In this document: positions 7,554-17,617 of the stretch, piece after piece
How positions within the stretch are numbered: position 1 is the first letter of the stretch
Layout: every line of letters starts with the position of its first letter
Assembly: GCA_016719945.1 (NCBI GenBank)
Contig: JADJYE010000002.1
Coordinates: 1-64,000 of the forward strand
Length of the DNA: 64,000 bases
Direction of reading: 5' to 3'
Source of the DNA: Polyangiaceae bacterium
GTDB taxonomy: Bacteria; Myxococcota_A; Polyangia; Polyangiales; Polyangiaceae
Notes under the pieces: generated by a model
Seen by the model: the letters and a program-made list of their open reading frames with translations, nothing else
Told to the model about the DNA's origin: nothing
Databases searched by the model: none
Position numbers and translations under genes: made by a program

Positions 7554-10010
7554 TCAGGGCGCCCCGCGCCGCCCCGACGTGCGCTGAGCGCGGCGGCGCA
7601 AGCCAAGCGCGCTCAGCAGCAGCACCGCCACGACGGTGCCAGGGTGGCTGCGATCCTTACTTGGGACGGCGCACTTGCCGCAGCAGCCCTCGTCGTCCCC
7701 CGCGTCTGAGTCGCCGTCGGCGCCGCCCCCTCCACCTCCCCCGACCTGATCCGATCCGCCCGACGGCTCAGCGCCCCCTCCGCCCGCCGCGCCGCCGGTT
7801 CCCGCGCCCCCCTCGGCCCCTCCCCCCATGCCCCCTGCGCCGGTGACGCACGTGTTCGTGCCGTCACAGACCTCGCCCTCATCGCAGTCGGCGCTCGTCA
7901 CGCAGCCAACGCAGAGCGAGTCGCCATTGCACACGCCCTCGGCGCACGGCGTGCCCGCTGGCTCGAAGTCGGCGCCGCACATGTTCAGGTTGCAGGTCGG
8001 GAGCTCGCATTCGCTCGGGTCTGGGCACTCCGACGCGACCGTGCACTCGACGCCGCCATTGCCGTCGTCCACGATCGGGAGCGTCGCGCTCTCCGTGAGT
8101 CCCGAGTCACGGAATGCGCGCTCGACATAGAACGGGAAGGCCGCGCTGAGCGGCGTGCTGGTGTCCAGCAGGGTCACCACGACCGTCTCCTCGCCCTCGG
8201 TGAGCGCGTCGTTGACCGCGACGAGGGTGATCACGCCCTCTGCCGACGTCACGTCGACGTTCACCATCTCAGCGAGCGCTGCGTAATCGACGACCGTGGT
8301 CGCGCTGCCGCCGCCGTCGACATACGAGACCTGGTAGGGGGGTGCCGCCATGACCGGCTGCGAGCAGTCGACGGTCGCGGTTGACGCGGGAGGTGCGACC
8401 AGGAAGCCGCTGGTGTCGACGTTCTGGCTCGACACCGGATCGCCGCCTCCCGGGAGCTGCCCGCCGGGCCCGTCCGCAGCTCCCCAGTAGTTGCCGCCCG
8501 CGCTGAAGAAGCCGGCGCCGTTCAGACCCAGCACCCAGGCCCCGTTGCCCATGAAGCAGCTCCCGCTGACCGCGATGGTCTGGCCACCGGTGTGATGAAT
8601 GACGCTGCCAGCGTTGCCGAGGTGGCGCGCCGTCACGCTGCCTTCCGTTCCACTCTCGGTGGCGGGCACGACGCTGCCCGCGTCCAGCTCCATCCGCGCG
8701 TAGCGGACGTCGTTCCCCATGAACGCCGAGTCGGTGATGGTGAGCGGGAGGGTGTCCACGAAGATCGCGCCGCCACGGGGCGTCCCACCAGCGGTGGTCG
8801 AGGACGCCTGATTCGATTCGAACAAGGAGTCGTCGATGAAGATCGCGCCGTTGTAGTAGGCGTAGATGGCGCCACCCTCGACCGCGCGGTTGTCGCGAAA
8901 CACGCTGCTGCGCACGGTGAGGTCGCCGCCGTTGCTCATGTGCTGGATGGCTCCGCCGGCGATGCCGTGGTTGCGCTGGAACGACGAGTCGGCGACCAGG
9001 CGATCGAAGCCGGAGTTCGCGAAGGCGAGCGCAGGCGCGAGGGACGCGGCAGTCGAAGGAAGCCGGTTGTCCTCGAAGGTGCAGCCATCGACGTCGGGGA
9101 GGAAGCCGCCCATCCCGTCCGGCGCGCTCGCGCTATACATCTCGAAATAGAGCGCGCCGTTCGACGTGTTGTCGGAGAAGTGAGAGTCGATCACCCGGGT
9201 CGCCGGCCATGGGGCCGGCGGGGTCTGAAGGAACACCACGTGCTGGCTCGTCACCGAGTTGTCGGTGAAGGTGCAGCCCTCGATGCGATCTTCCACGAAG
9301 CCGACGAAGATGTTGTTGTCGGACTGGTTGTTCGTGAAGTCGGAGCCCACGATGTGCGTGATCCCCATCGAGTTTCCGGTTCGGAAGACCGCGCCGTCCA
9401 ACGCCTGGTTGTTCTCGAAGGCGCAGTCGTCGATGGCGTAGACGCCAAAGCTGCCAGCGAGCACCCCGCCCCAATCGCTGGGGGTGCGGAAGTTGCGGAA
9501 GGTGATGCCCTCGAGCCCGACGGTGAGCCCTGTGCCGAGGCCGCCAAAGTCAGTGGAGAGGGCGCGCATGTCTGGAGCGAAGACGCCGCGCTCGAGGATC
9601 GTCACGCCCTTGCCTGCCCCTTGGATGTGGACGCTCTCGGTCGGCGCTGGCAGCGCGACGCCCGCGCCGTAGAAGTGGTCGGGGACCGTGAAGGTCGTCG
9701 TGCCCGCGGGGATGGTGATCAGGTCAGAGCCTGTCTCTCCGGCGGTGCAGCCTCCGACCGACGCGTTGAGGTTGGCCGAGTTGATGGCGTTCGCCAGGCT
9801 GCACGTGGGACCCACGGCTATGGTCGCGGCCTCGGCTGGGCTGGAGGCGAGCGCGAGCGCGCCGGCCGCGGCGCCCGAGGCGAGCGCCCAGCGCGCCGCA
9901 GCGCGGCTCCTGAGCTTCACCGGGGCGAGCCGCGCCGGAGGTGGGCTGCCCGGGTTCGCCCCGCGCCCGGGAGCGACCGAACCACGACTCGCCGCTGCGT
10001 TCCTGATCAT
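7554..10010 (-). CDS. Beta-helix repeat surface protein with MYXO-CTERM-like tail
   Basis: About 818 residues. The N-terminus has a hydrophobic export signal ending ASSPAEAA near residue 65. The central ~450 residues are repetitive NxxxxxGGAIxxxx and F.DN units, like right-handed parallel beta-helix or polymorphic outer-membrane-type proteins. A Cys-rich section follows (CTVASECPDPSECELPTC). The C-terminus has a Gly-rich linker, GCCGKC, a hydrophobic helix (TVVAVLLLSALGL) and RRR, the layout of MYXO-CTERM sorting tails. A cell-surface structural or adhesive role is inferred. The start is uncertain: ATG 10010 gives a long N-region, and GTG at 9920 would give a shorter, more typical signal. Confidence 0.7.
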   Translation of the reverse strand: MIRNAAASRGSVAPGRGANPGSPPPARLAPVKLRSRAAARWALASGAAAGALALASSPAEAATIAVGPTCSLANAINSANLNASVGGCTAGETGSDLITIPAGTTTFTVPDHFYGAGVALPAPTESVHIQGAGKGVTILERGVFAPDMRALSTDFGGLGTGLTVGLEGITFRNFRTPSDWGGVLAGSFGVYAIDDCAFENNQALDGAVFRTGNSMGITHIVGSDFTNNQSDNNIFVGFVEDRIEGCTFTDNSVTSQHVVFLQTPPAPWPATRVIDSHFSDNTSNGALYFEMYSASAPDGMGGFLPDVDGCTFEDNRLPSTAASLAPALAFANSGFDRLVADSSFQRNHGIAGGAIQHMSNGGDLTVRSSVFRDNRAVEGGAIYAYYNGAIFIDDSLFESNQASSTTAGGTPRGGAIFVDTLPLTITDSAFMGNDVRYARMELDAGSVVPATESGTEGSVTARHLGNAGSVIHHTGGQTIAVSGSCFMGNGAWVLGLNGAGFFSAGGNYWGAADGPGGQLPGGGDPVSSQNVDTSGFLVAPPASTATVDCSQPVMAAPPYQVSYVDGGGSATTVVDYAALAEMVNVDVTSAEGVITLVAVNDALTEGEETVVVTLLDTSTPLSAAFPFYVERAFRDSGLTESATLPIVDDGNGGVECTVASECPDPSECELPTCNLNMCGADFEPAGTPCAEGVCNGDSLCVGCVTSADCDEGEVCDGTNTCVTGAGGMGGGAEGGAGTGGAAGGGGAEPSGGSDQVGGGGGGGADGDSDAGDDEGCCGKCAVPSKDRSHPGTVVAVLLLSALGLRRRAQRTSGRRGAP

Positions 10011-10064
10011 GGCCCCAAGGTGAGCCGCGCTGGCTCGCAGGCCCAATACGCAATTTGGCGTAGG

Positions 10065-10847
10065 TCAGGTCTGCCGCGGCCGCTTGGCCAGCTCTGCTGC
10101 CGCCCGCACGGCGGCGGTTCGCGACTCCACGCCGAGCTTCGCGAAGACGTGCTCCAGGTGCTTCTGCACGGTGCGCGCGCTGATCCCCAGGATCGTGGCG
10201 ATGGCGAGGTTGGATTTACCTCGCGTGAGCCACAGGGTGACGTCGCTCTCGCGCCTCGTGAGGCCGGCTCGCTCCCAGCTCTCGCCGAGCTCGTCGTCGG
10301 TCGCAGGCTGGGTCGCCTCGCGAGAGCGCTCCTCGGCTCGCGCGGCGAGGACGTGGGGCGCCAGCGCCTCCAGCAAGAACCGATCGACCTCCGAGAAATC
10401 CTGGGAGCTTCGGTTCAGGGCCACGGCCACGAACCGCCCCATCCCCACCGGCAGCTCCAGCGCCATCTGATACTCCACCCGCAGCGGCCGATAGAACTCA
10501 CCGTACAGTCGCAGCTTCTGAAAGGCGCGCTGGGTGAGGTAGTCGGAGACCTTCGCAACCGTGGGCGATGCGTCGGGATCGCGGCGCCGCGCCAGCGGGT
10601 GCTCGTGCACGCACGAGAGGAAGATCGCCTGGGCGTCCGGGTCGAAGCTGCAGGCGCCGAACGGCTCGTCGAAGTAGACGAGGCTGCCGCAGCGAGGGTC
10701 GATCTCGTTGAAGGACACGATGTCCGCAGGAGCGATCTCGGTCACTGCGCGCATCACCCGCGTGTGAAAGGCCGGGACCGCCGAGGCGTCGTAGATCCCG
10801 CGGATCGCGCGCGACAGCGCCATGACCTCGGCCGGCTCGATGTGCAT
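10065..10847 (-). CDS. LuxR-family transcriptional regulator
   Basis: A 260-residue protein. The last ~65 residues form a LuxR/GerE helix-turn-helix: LTRRESDVTLWLTRGKSN, then IATILGISARTVQKHLEH and VFAKLGVESR. The first ~180 residues look like a GAF-type sensory domain without a recognisable phosphoacceptor motif, so a ligand-binding one-component regulator is more likely than a response regulator. It ends 54 nt upstream of the beta-helix protein gene on the same strand. Targets are unknown. Confidence 0.85.
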   Translation of the reverse strand: MHIEPAEVMALSRAIRGIYDASAVPAFHTRVMRAVTEIAPADIVSFNEIDPRCGSLVYFDEPFGACSFDPDAQAIFLSCVHEHPLARRRDPDASPTVAKVSDYLTQRAFQKLRLYGEFYRPLRVEYQMALELPVGMGRFVAVALNRSSQDFSEVDRFLLEALAPHVLAARAEERSREATQPATDDELGESWERAGLTRRESDVTLWLTRGKSNLAIATILGISARTVQKHLEHVFAKLGVESRTAAVRAAAELAKRPRQT

Positions 10848-11000
10848 GCTCCCCCCTGACTCGAGCCAGCGGACCAGACGGCTCGAGGCCTGTCCAGTCG
10901 CGCAGCCGAGCGAATCGTCAGGGAGGCAGAGGATTGGTAACCCTACGGAACGGAAAGGCTCGAGCCCGGCGCGTCCTCCGTGACGGCGACGCGCCGAGGA

Positions 11001-13310
11001 TCACGGCGTGAAGGTCGCCGTCAGCTCGTAGGGCCCCACCTCCGCGTCGGTCGACCCGTCGACGATGACGGTGACGTCCTGACCCGCGGAGAGGATCGTG
11101 CTCGCGGTCTCCTCGCCGCCGGTGAGGGTGCTGCTGCCGCAGCCGAGCCAGACGTCGAAGCCGCTCGGGCCGCAGCCGTCCTGGATGAAGAGGGCGAAGT
11201 CGGATTGGGGCTGGGTGAGGGTGAGCTCGAGCGTGCCGTCGCTCGGGGCGACGAAGGAGTACGCGCGCTCGCGTCCGCCCGGGCCAACCGCGCACAGGCT
11301 CCCGGTCTCGAACAGGCTGGCGGCGCCGGCGGTCGTCCCTGTGTTGACCGCGCTGGTGGAGAGCGCTGGCAGGGCGGCGCAGACGTTCGCCCACTCGACG
11401 GTCAAGCAATCGCCGCTGCAGCCGTCGCCGCTCGTGGTGTTTCCGTCGTCACACTCTTCGGGGCCGACGGCCACGCCGTCTCCGCAGACCGCTGGGGTGA
11501 ACTCGGCGTGAATCGTGAACGCCCCCTCGTGGATGGGCGATGCGCCACGGACGATCACGAGCAGCGGACCTGCGGGCGCGGCGTCGAGGTCGACGATCAG
11601 CTCGTCGTAGTCGCCCTCGGATTGGCAGCCGAGCTCGGTCGCGGGGTCGTCGCATTCGGCGTAGACGCTGAGCCGGAGGTCCTCGGCGCTGTCGAGCGTC
11701 AGGCGCACTTGGCCTGGGCCGGGGGCGACGTACGAATAGGTCGAGACCCGCGTACCAATGAAGGGATCGCACTGGGACGGATAGCCCGACGGGCCTTCGC
11801 TGGTGTCGCCGGCGACCTCGGTGCCCTCGGGGAGGGCCCCGGACACGTCGCACAGCGGGCCGAGCTCCGGGGTGAGACAGTCCGCGCTGCAGCCGTCGCC
11901 TGATTGCGTATTGCCGTCGTCGCAGATCTCACCGCCGATGAGGTCGAGCTCCCCGTCTCCACAGACCGCGGGGACGTGGCAGACTCCGAACCCGGGGTCG
12001 GCGAAGACACCCAGGCAGGTCTCCTCGCCGGGGCAGTCGGGATCTTCCATACGGCACAGGCGCTCGCAGCTCATGTCGGGCGCGTCGGGAAACCAGCGGA
12101 TGCACAGGCCTCGGAAGGCGTCGCCTTCGATGCCGCACTCGACCGTCTCGGGGGACGACGGCGAGCACGTCTCACCAATGGCGGCGGCGTCGCCGATCTG
12201 CGCGGGCTCGCACAGGTTCGAGAACGCGCAGTACCGGTCCGCGTCGCAGCCCGACTCGGGCGTGAGGAAGTCGCACACGCGGGCGCACTCGCCTGGCGTG
12301 CCCGTGCACACGGCGCCCGCGACGCACTCGGTCGAGATGTCTCGCGGGGTGCAGGCGTCGCCGACCTGCCCCGCGCCAGTCGCGTAGCAGGCGCCGAACG
12401 ATTGTGTCAGCCCGAGGGGGCGACAATACGCGTCCGCGCCGCACGAGGTCGGCTCGGCCGGGTCACACACGTCGTAGCAGGCGCCGATCGCCGGCCCATA
12501 AGGCTCCTCGCTGGGCTCGAAGATCTGCGAGAGGCAGACCTCGCCCTCGCCGCACGGCACGTCGCCGAAGAGATCACACTGCCACTCTCCGCAGGTGCCG
12601 GTGTCCGGCTCGCAGATCTGAGAGGCCTCATTGGGGCACTGCTCGACGCTCGAGCACTCGCCGCCGTCGACGGGGTAGGTGTCGAAGGCCCACGACTCGA
12701 CGTAGTAGCAGTCGCCGCCGGGCAGCTCCTCCCAGGTGAAGTCCTCGTTCTGGATGACCTCGACCAGCTCCATGTCGCTGGCGCTGCCGACGACGTAGCT
12801 GGGAAAATCGAGGCCGATCTCTTCCAGGACGAAGGTCCCGTTCTGGGGATAGAACGCGCGCTTGGGCGCGCCGGAGAGGTCGTACGCGACGAGGAGCACG
12901 CAGTGCTGGCAGGTGCCGTAGTTGTCGTCCGGCGGCGTGGCGAATTCGAAGGTCCCCGGCTCGAGAGGCCAGGGCACCCCGAGATCGAAGTCGTAGTCGT
13001 AGAGCTCCATCGTGAGGCGCGTCTTCGCGAGCCCCTCGACCGCGGGCGACACGGGGGCCTCGACCGCCGCGCGGCCGATGCTCTGGAAGAAGATCGAGGT
13101 GTCGCCGAGGGTCAGCTCGGTGCACGGCCCTTGGTAGCCTGCGCCCTCGCCGCCGCCGCCGGAGGTCGGGCCGCCGCCGCTTCCTCCGCCGCCGTCGTCC
13201 GCGCCCCCGCCGCCGACCGGGGACACGGTCTCATCATCCGTGCAGGCTCCGAGCAGCCCCAGGAGGGTCAGGACCCAGGCGGGTGCGGCGCGCGACGTTC
13301 GTTTGCTCAT
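11001..13310 (-). CDS. Large Cys-rich lipoprotein with DUF4215-type repeats
   Basis: A 769-residue protein with a lipobox (LLGLLGAC) followed by a Gly-rich linker typical of myxobacterial surface lipoproteins. The middle is rich in regularly spaced Cys. Two copies of the Myxococcus disulfide/DUF4215 motif are visible: GGEICDDGNTQSGDGCS and GPEECDDGNTTSGDGCS. Each is followed by a beta-sandwich-like domain (YSYVAPGPGQVRLTLDS, YSFVAPSDGTLELTLTQ) resembling bacterial prepeptidase C-terminal domains. A surface binding or structural role is inferred. ATG 13310 is preceded by GGAGAAG at a suitable distance, which decides the start over upstream codons. Confidence 0.75.
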   Translation of the reverse strand: MSKRTSRAAPAWVLTLLGLLGACTDDETVSPVGGGGADDGGGGSGGGPTSGGGGEGAGYQGPCTELTLGDTSIFFQSIGRAAVEAPVSPAVEGLAKTRLTMELYDYDFDLGVPWPLEPGTFEFATPPDDNYGTCQHCVLLVAYDLSGAPKRAFYPQNGTFVLEEIGLDFPSYVVGSASDMELVEVIQNEDFTWEELPGGDCYYVESWAFDTYPVDGGECSSVEQCPNEASQICEPDTGTCGEWQCDLFGDVPCGEGEVCLSQIFEPSEEPYGPAIGACYDVCDPAEPTSCGADAYCRPLGLTQSFGACYATGAGQVGDACTPRDISTECVAGAVCTGTPGECARVCDFLTPESGCDADRYCAFSNLCEPAQIGDAAAIGETCSPSSPETVECGIEGDAFRGLCIRWFPDAPDMSCERLCRMEDPDCPGEETCLGVFADPGFGVCHVPAVCGDGELDLIGGEICDDGNTQSGDGCSADCLTPELGPLCDVSGALPEGTEVAGDTSEGPSGYPSQCDPFIGTRVSTYSYVAPGPGQVRLTLDSAEDLRLSVYAECDDPATELGCQSEGDYDELIVDLDAAPAGPLLVIVRGASPIHEGAFTIHAEFTPAVCGDGVAVGPEECDDGNTTSGDGCSGDCLTVEWANVCAALPALSTSAVNTGTTAGAASLFETGSLCAVGPGGRERAYSFVAPSDGTLELTLTQPQSDFALFIQDGCGPSGFDVWLGCGSSTLTGGEETASTILSAGQDVTVIVDGSTDAEVGPYELTATFTP

Positions 13311-13388
13311 GAGGATCTTCTCCAAGCCTAGACTTGGGTCGAGCTTGACCTCCAAGCGACGGGTTCCACCTGAAAGTTGGTTGAAAGT

Positions 13389-15923
13389 TCACGGCCGAGG
13401 GTCGTGGGTCACGACCGGCCGATCGGCCCTGAGGAGGTAGCCGGCCCCCTGCTGCTCCAGAAAGCCGCGGAGGCCAAGCCGGCGCAGGGTCGCGATGGCG
13501 GCGTACACGCGCTCGGCGCCTGCGGCGGCGAGGACCTTCTCCCCGGGCCACCCGGCGGCGACCAGCGCCTCCACCGACAGCGGCACACCCGGTCGCGCGA
13601 GGCGGGCCTCGACCAGCGTCCGGAGGATGGCGCGCAGCGCCTTGCGGCGCGCGAGCGACACCTGCTCCGCCGAGTCGGGGGCGCGAAAGAAGCTCGCGTC
13701 GTGCGCCACGAAGAGCGGCGGGCTGTCTCGCGTCTCGGCGAAGAGCGCGCGGAGGCGCAGCGCGAGGCGCACGTCGGCGAACTCGGCGAAGGGGGTCTCC
13801 CCGGGGTCGGCCCCCCGCAGGACCTTCAGGGCCGCCTCGAACACTGGGCGCTGATGCGCCGCGAGGAGGGCCTCGGCGCGCCGGAAGAAGCGCTCGGCGT
13901 CGGCGCGCGCGCCGCGCAGCGCGAACAGGACGCCCTGGAGCGCGACGAGCGCCCCCTCGACGTCTCTGCAGCTCTCGCGCATCAGCGGCAGCGCCGCGCG
14001 GATGCGGTCGTCGGCGGCGCGCAGCTCGCCGAGCTCGAGCAGGAGCGAGCCGAGCCCGTAGAGGGCGAACGCCTCGGCGCGCCGGACGCCGGTCTCCTCG
14101 GCGTACGCGACCGCCTCGTGGTAGTCGGTCAGCGCGCCCGCGGTGTCGCCGGTCTCCTGTTTGACCCGGGCGAGGTGGGTCAGCGCGACGGCGCGCAGGT
14201 GCCGTGCCTGCATGACGCGGGCGGAGCGACTGGTCTCGAAGATCGAGAGGGAGTCGATCAGCGCGCTGAACGCCTCGTCGAACGCGCCCCTCTCCACGAG
14301 CAAGATCCCGAGCGACAGACGGGCGAAGGCCTCGGCGAACGCGTCGTGGTGCTCCTCGGCGAGCGCGATCGACCTGCGCAGCAGCGGCTCCGCGCGATCG
14401 TAGGCGTCCTCGTTGCTGTACGTGTTCGCGATCATCGCGAGCGCCGAGGCCTGGAAGGTTGGCGAGCTGCTCGAGGCGAGCGCTCGCTCGAGGTATCGGC
14501 GCGCTCCGGGCCAGTCGGCCTGGCCCGACAGACCATTGCCGAGTCCGGCGAGGATATCAGCGGTGAGCGCGGCGTCCCCCAGCCGCTCGGCGAGCGGGTG
14601 AGCGCGCTCGAGGTCCTCGATCGCGCCGGGGAAGTCGGCGACGAAGCGACGCACGGTGCCGCGCCGAAACAACAGCTCCGCCTGGAGGCGAGCCGAGAGC
14701 GGCTGCTCGGCGAGCGCCGCGCTCACGACGCTGCACGCCTCGCCATAAGGGAGCCCGAGCGCTGGCGAAGAGAGCACCAGCGAGAGCTGGCCGGCGAGCT
14801 CCGGCTCACGCCCGCGCGCCCACGCGAGCGCGGCGCGGAGGTTCTCGATCTCCAGCAGCAGGCCCGCGGGCTCCTCCGCCTCTGCTGCGCCCGCGCACGC
14901 CCAATAGCGGGCGTGCCGCGCTCGCGCGGTGTCCCAAGCCGGGTCGCTCTCCTCGCGACGCTCGACGAAGTCGCGGACCGAATGAGAGAGCGAGTAGCGG
15001 TAGCGATCTCCGACGCGCTCGACGGTGATGAGCGAGTGCGCCCGCAGGGCAGAGAGCGGGCCCAGGGTGTCGCGCTCCTCCCCGACGACGAGCTCGAGCG
15101 CCTCGAGGCGGATGCCGCCGCGGAAGACGCTGCACGCGCGCAAGACCGCGCGGGCCGGCTCCTCGAGCAGGGCGTATGAGGTCTCGAGCGCGGCGGCGAG
15201 CCCGCGCCCCTCCCCGTCGAGGGTCTGGAAGCGCTTGTCCAGGCGGGCCAGCAGCTGCGCGGGCGTCAACACCGAGAGGCGCGCGGCGGCGAGCTCGAGC
15301 GCGAGGGGCAAGCCGTCGAGCCGCCTGGCGAGCGCGTGCAGGGCGTCGCGGTCCCCGTCGTCGAGGACGACCTTGGTGATCTCCGAGGCGCGCGCGCGCA
15401 GCAGCGTCGCCGCCTCCGACCACTCTCCGCGCCGCTCCAGCGTGTCGAGCGGCCCGAGCTCGACGTGGCGCGCGTCGCAGTCGACCGTGCGCCGGCTCGT
15501 CACCAAGAAGGCCAGAGGGGAGCCCTTCATCCAACCCCGCAACAGCTCGTCTGCCTCGGCGGGCAGGTGCTCGAAGCCGTCGAGCACCACGATCGTCGGA
15601 CCTCGCGACGACAGCGCGCGGAGCAGCCGCGCCTGCGACTCCGCGCCGGTGGCGGCGGGCGAGCGGAACACCCCGGCGGCCATTGCCACGCGCGACACCA
15701 GCCCCTGGGCGTTTTTGACATCGCCCAGCTTCACGACCAGGGTGGTCTCGTCTGCGAGCGTGCGCAGGCACTCGGCCGCGAGCCGCGTCTTGCCGACCCC
15801 GGGCGGCCCGACGAGCACCACCGACTGCCCCTCGAGCAGCGCGCGCGACACCTCGCGGAGGGGCTCGCGTCGCGCGAAGAAGCGATCGTCGGCGCCGTGG
15901 AGGAGGTGAGCTGCGGTCGACAC
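13389..15923 (-). CDS. NB-ARC/TPR regulator with C-terminal winged-helix domain
   Basis: About 844 residues from GTG 15923. Residues ~20-300 form an AAA/NB-ARC ATPase with Walker A (VGPPGVGKTRLA), Walker B (TIVVLDGFEHL) and the GLPLALELAAARL motif typical of AfsR/MalT-like signal-transduction ATPases. Tetratricopeptide repeats follow at ~420-680 (AFARLSLGILLVERG, AFALYGLGSLLLELG). The last ~80 residues (RRKALRAILRTLVEAR ... EQQGAGYLL) look like an OmpR-type winged helix. With the DNA-binding domain at the C-terminus, the order is reversed relative to SARP/AfsR proteins. The frame stays open further upstream but would overlap the divergent kinase gene, so the shorter start is preferred. Confidence 0.75.
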   Translation of the reverse strand: MSTAAHLLHGADDRFFARREPLREVSRALLEGQSVVLVGPPGVGKTRLAAECLRTLADETTLVVKLGDVKNAQGLVSRVAMAAGVFRSPAATGAESQARLLRALSSRGPTIVVLDGFEHLPAEADELLRGWMKGSPLAFLVTSRRTVDCDARHVELGPLDTLERRGEWSEAATLLRARASEITKVVLDDGDRDALHALARRLDGLPLALELAAARLSVLTPAQLLARLDKRFQTLDGEGRGLAAALETSYALLEEPARAVLRACSVFRGGIRLEALELVVGEERDTLGPLSALRAHSLITVERVGDRYRYSLSHSVRDFVERREESDPAWDTARARHARYWACAGAAEAEEPAGLLLEIENLRAALAWARGREPELAGQLSLVLSSPALGLPYGEACSVVSAALAEQPLSARLQAELLFRRGTVRRFVADFPGAIEDLERAHPLAERLGDAALTADILAGLGNGLSGQADWPGARRYLERALASSSSPTFQASALAMIANTYSNEDAYDRAEPLLRRSIALAEEHHDAFAEAFARLSLGILLVERGAFDEAFSALIDSLSIFETSRSARVMQARHLRAVALTHLARVKQETGDTAGALTDYHEAVAYAEETGVRRAEAFALYGLGSLLLELGELRAADDRIRAALPLMRESCRDVEGALVALQGVLFALRGARADAERFFRRAEALLAAHQRPVFEAALKVLRGADPGETPFAEFADVRLALRLRALFAETRDSPPLFVAHDASFFRAPDSAEQVSLARRKALRAILRTLVEARLARPGVPLSVEALVAAGWPGEKVLAAAGAERVYAAIATLRRLGLRGFLEQQGAGYLLRADRPVVTHDPRP

Positions 15924-16068
15924 GGAGGAGCAGAATGTAGCGCGTCTTCGTGGGGCGTCGTAGCTAAGGCGCGAGCTTGCTTCGGTGCCACCCGAGGCCT
16001 CGAGGCGCCGGCGGCGGCGGGAGCCCCTGCGCCTCGAGGCCTGCGAAGACGTTTGCGGCGGGAGCGCA

Positions 16069-17031
16069 ATGGCCACACGCTCCCCTGCGGTGAGCCTGTC
16101 CGAAGACGCCGCGGCGCTCGTGCTCGAGTCGACGGGGGCGACCGCGATCCTCTCCGCCGAGGTCGTCCAGTCGCTCTGGGACGGCTACGGGGAGCTCTCG
16201 CGCGTGCGGCTCGCGGGCGCGGCAGCGGGGACGGTGATCTTGAAGGACGTTCGGCCGCCCGCCGCCTCCGCGCGGAGCGGGTCGTCGGCGTCGCACCAGC
16301 GCAAGCGCCGCTCGTACGAGGTCGAGGTCGCGTTCTATGGGACCGGCGCCGCGCGAACGGATGAGCGGTGTCGAGTGGCGCGGCCGTTCGCGGCGGCCGC
16401 GTCGAGCGGCGGATGGCGGCTCGTCCTGGAGGACCTGAGCGCGGCGGGGTTCCCGGAGCGGGCGCGCCGGGGCGCGGCGAACCTCGTGCCTTGCGTGGGT
16501 TGGCTCGCGGCCTTCCACGCGCGCTTCCTCGGCGAAGGGCCAACCACGCTATGGCCCACCGGGACCTATTGGCACCTGGCCACGCGGCTCGAGGAGCTCG
16601 GGCGAACGGAGGACGCCGAGCTCCTCGAGGTGGCGCCCGCGCTCGACCGCGCGCTCGAAGCCGCGCAGTTCAAGACCTGGGTCCACGGCGACGCCAAGCC
16701 GGCGAACTTCTGCTTCTCCGCGGACCATGACAGGGTCGCCGCGGTCGACTTCCAATATGTCGGCGGCGGCTGCGGCATGAAGGATATTGCATATCTCCTC
16801 TATGGGGACGTGTCGCGCGAGGACGAAGCCGCGCTGGTGGACGACTACTTCGCGGCGCTGCGCCGGGAGCTCGCGGGGCGTGACGTGGACGCGGCGGCGC
16901 TCGAAGCAGAGTGGCGCCGGCTGTACCCCGTGGCCTACGCGGACTTCGCGAGGTTCCTGGCGGGGTGGTCGCCGGGGTCGTTCGACGCGCGGGGCCGGGC
17001 GCGGGTCAGGGAGGCCGCGCGCGGTCTGTGA
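16069..17031 (+). CDS. APH/choline-kinase-like phosphotransferase
   Basis: A 320-residue protein kinase-fold enzyme. The catalytic loop WVHGDAKPANF (about residues 204-214) and the metal-binding VDFQYVGGG are those of aminoglycoside phosphotransferase/EcKinase-type small-molecule kinases. VILKD near residue 58 is a candidate ATP-binding Lys. The substrate cannot be told from sequence, and antibiotic resistance should not be assumed. ATG 16069 is preceded by GGGAGC. The gene is divergent from the NB-ARC regulator, with ~145 nt between starts. Confidence 0.8.
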   Translation: MATRSPAVSLSEDAAALVLESTGATAILSAEVVQSLWDGYGELSRVRLAGAAAGTVILKDVRPPAASARSGSSASHQRKRRSYEVEVAFYGTGAARTDERCRVARPFAAAASSGGWRLVLEDLSAAGFPERARRGAANLVPCVGWLAAFHARFLGEGPTTLWPTGTYWHLATRLEELGRTEDAELLEVAPALDRALEAAQFKTWVHGDAKPANFCFSADHDRVAAVDFQYVGGGCGMKDIAYLLYGDVSREDEAALVDDYFAALRRELAGRDVDAAALEAEWRRLYPVAYADFARFLAGWSPGSFDARGRARVREAARGL

Positions 17032-17175
17032 GGAGACAGGGGCGCGGCCGGAGTTGGGAGCCGCAGTGTCTCTCGGCCTCGGACGGCTCGGCGGTCCGAG
17101 TGTCCTGTGCGCGTTGCTCGAGCCCGAGGGGCGCGGCGGCCCCCGGAGCGACGCCAGGCGCGGCCCGCCCCCGGA

Positions 17176-17223
17176 GCGACACCACGGGTGGACATGGCGG
17201 CAATGCCCCCCTGTAGGGTCGCA
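17176..17223. repeat. Hairpin repeat, copy 2
   Basis: A 48-bp imperfect hairpin with terminal GCGAC/GTCGC arms and a GGCGGC-containing loop, related to the copies at 74, 17324, 20451 and 20599. It lies between the phosphotransferase gene and the decayed lipoprotein gene. Confidence 0.55.
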
Positions 17224-17323
17224 TCCTTAGGGACAAAGCAGGGGTTTGGCCCCCCCCCGCGCGGCGGCACGTTCGCGATTGGCCGCAAATGGCGAGGGCG
17301 CCCGGCGCCGCGAGCCCCCGACC

Positions 17324-17372
17324 TGCGACGCTATGGGGGGACATGCCGGCAATGTCCCCCGGTGCTGTCGCA
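17324..17372. repeat. Hairpin repeat, copy 3
   Basis: A 49-bp hairpin with perfect inner arms (GGGGACAT/ATGTCCCC) around GCCGGCA and outer TGCGAC/GTCGCA arms. It corresponds to the copy at 20599-20647 in the duplicated block. Confidence 0.65.
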
Positions 17373-17617
17373 GCGATGCCCCCCGATTCGGTCGCCCCCT
17401 GCCGAGGGGCTGCGTCGCAGCGCTGGGGCCGCCGCCCGCTCAGCCGCTCAGCGCCACCCGGACCGGGCGGCCCGGCCTCACGACTCTGCCCGGGCGGTCG
17501 ACCTCGCCGCCCTCTCGGGCGGACTTCGCATAACTGGTGTTTTGGTAACTTCCTGCGGCCCGCGCCCAGCGCAGGGGGCCCTCTCCGTGGGCTGGGCCTG
17601 GGGGGGCACCCCGTCGC

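Larger units (their letters stand above)
17032..17617. other. Non-coding region with hairpin repeats
   Basis: No convincing gene. It contains two members of the GCGAC-GCCGGC-GTCGC hairpin family. From about 17315 on it is closely similar in direct orientation to about 20585-20889, forming the downstream part of a ~1.9 kb direct duplication that includes the Gly-rich lipoprotein genes. Confidence 0.7.

Noticed and set aside
8592..10859. 755-codon plus-strand frame opposite the beta-helix and LuxR genes
   Set aside because: It is a composition-driven shadow. The minus-strand proteins show recognisable families.
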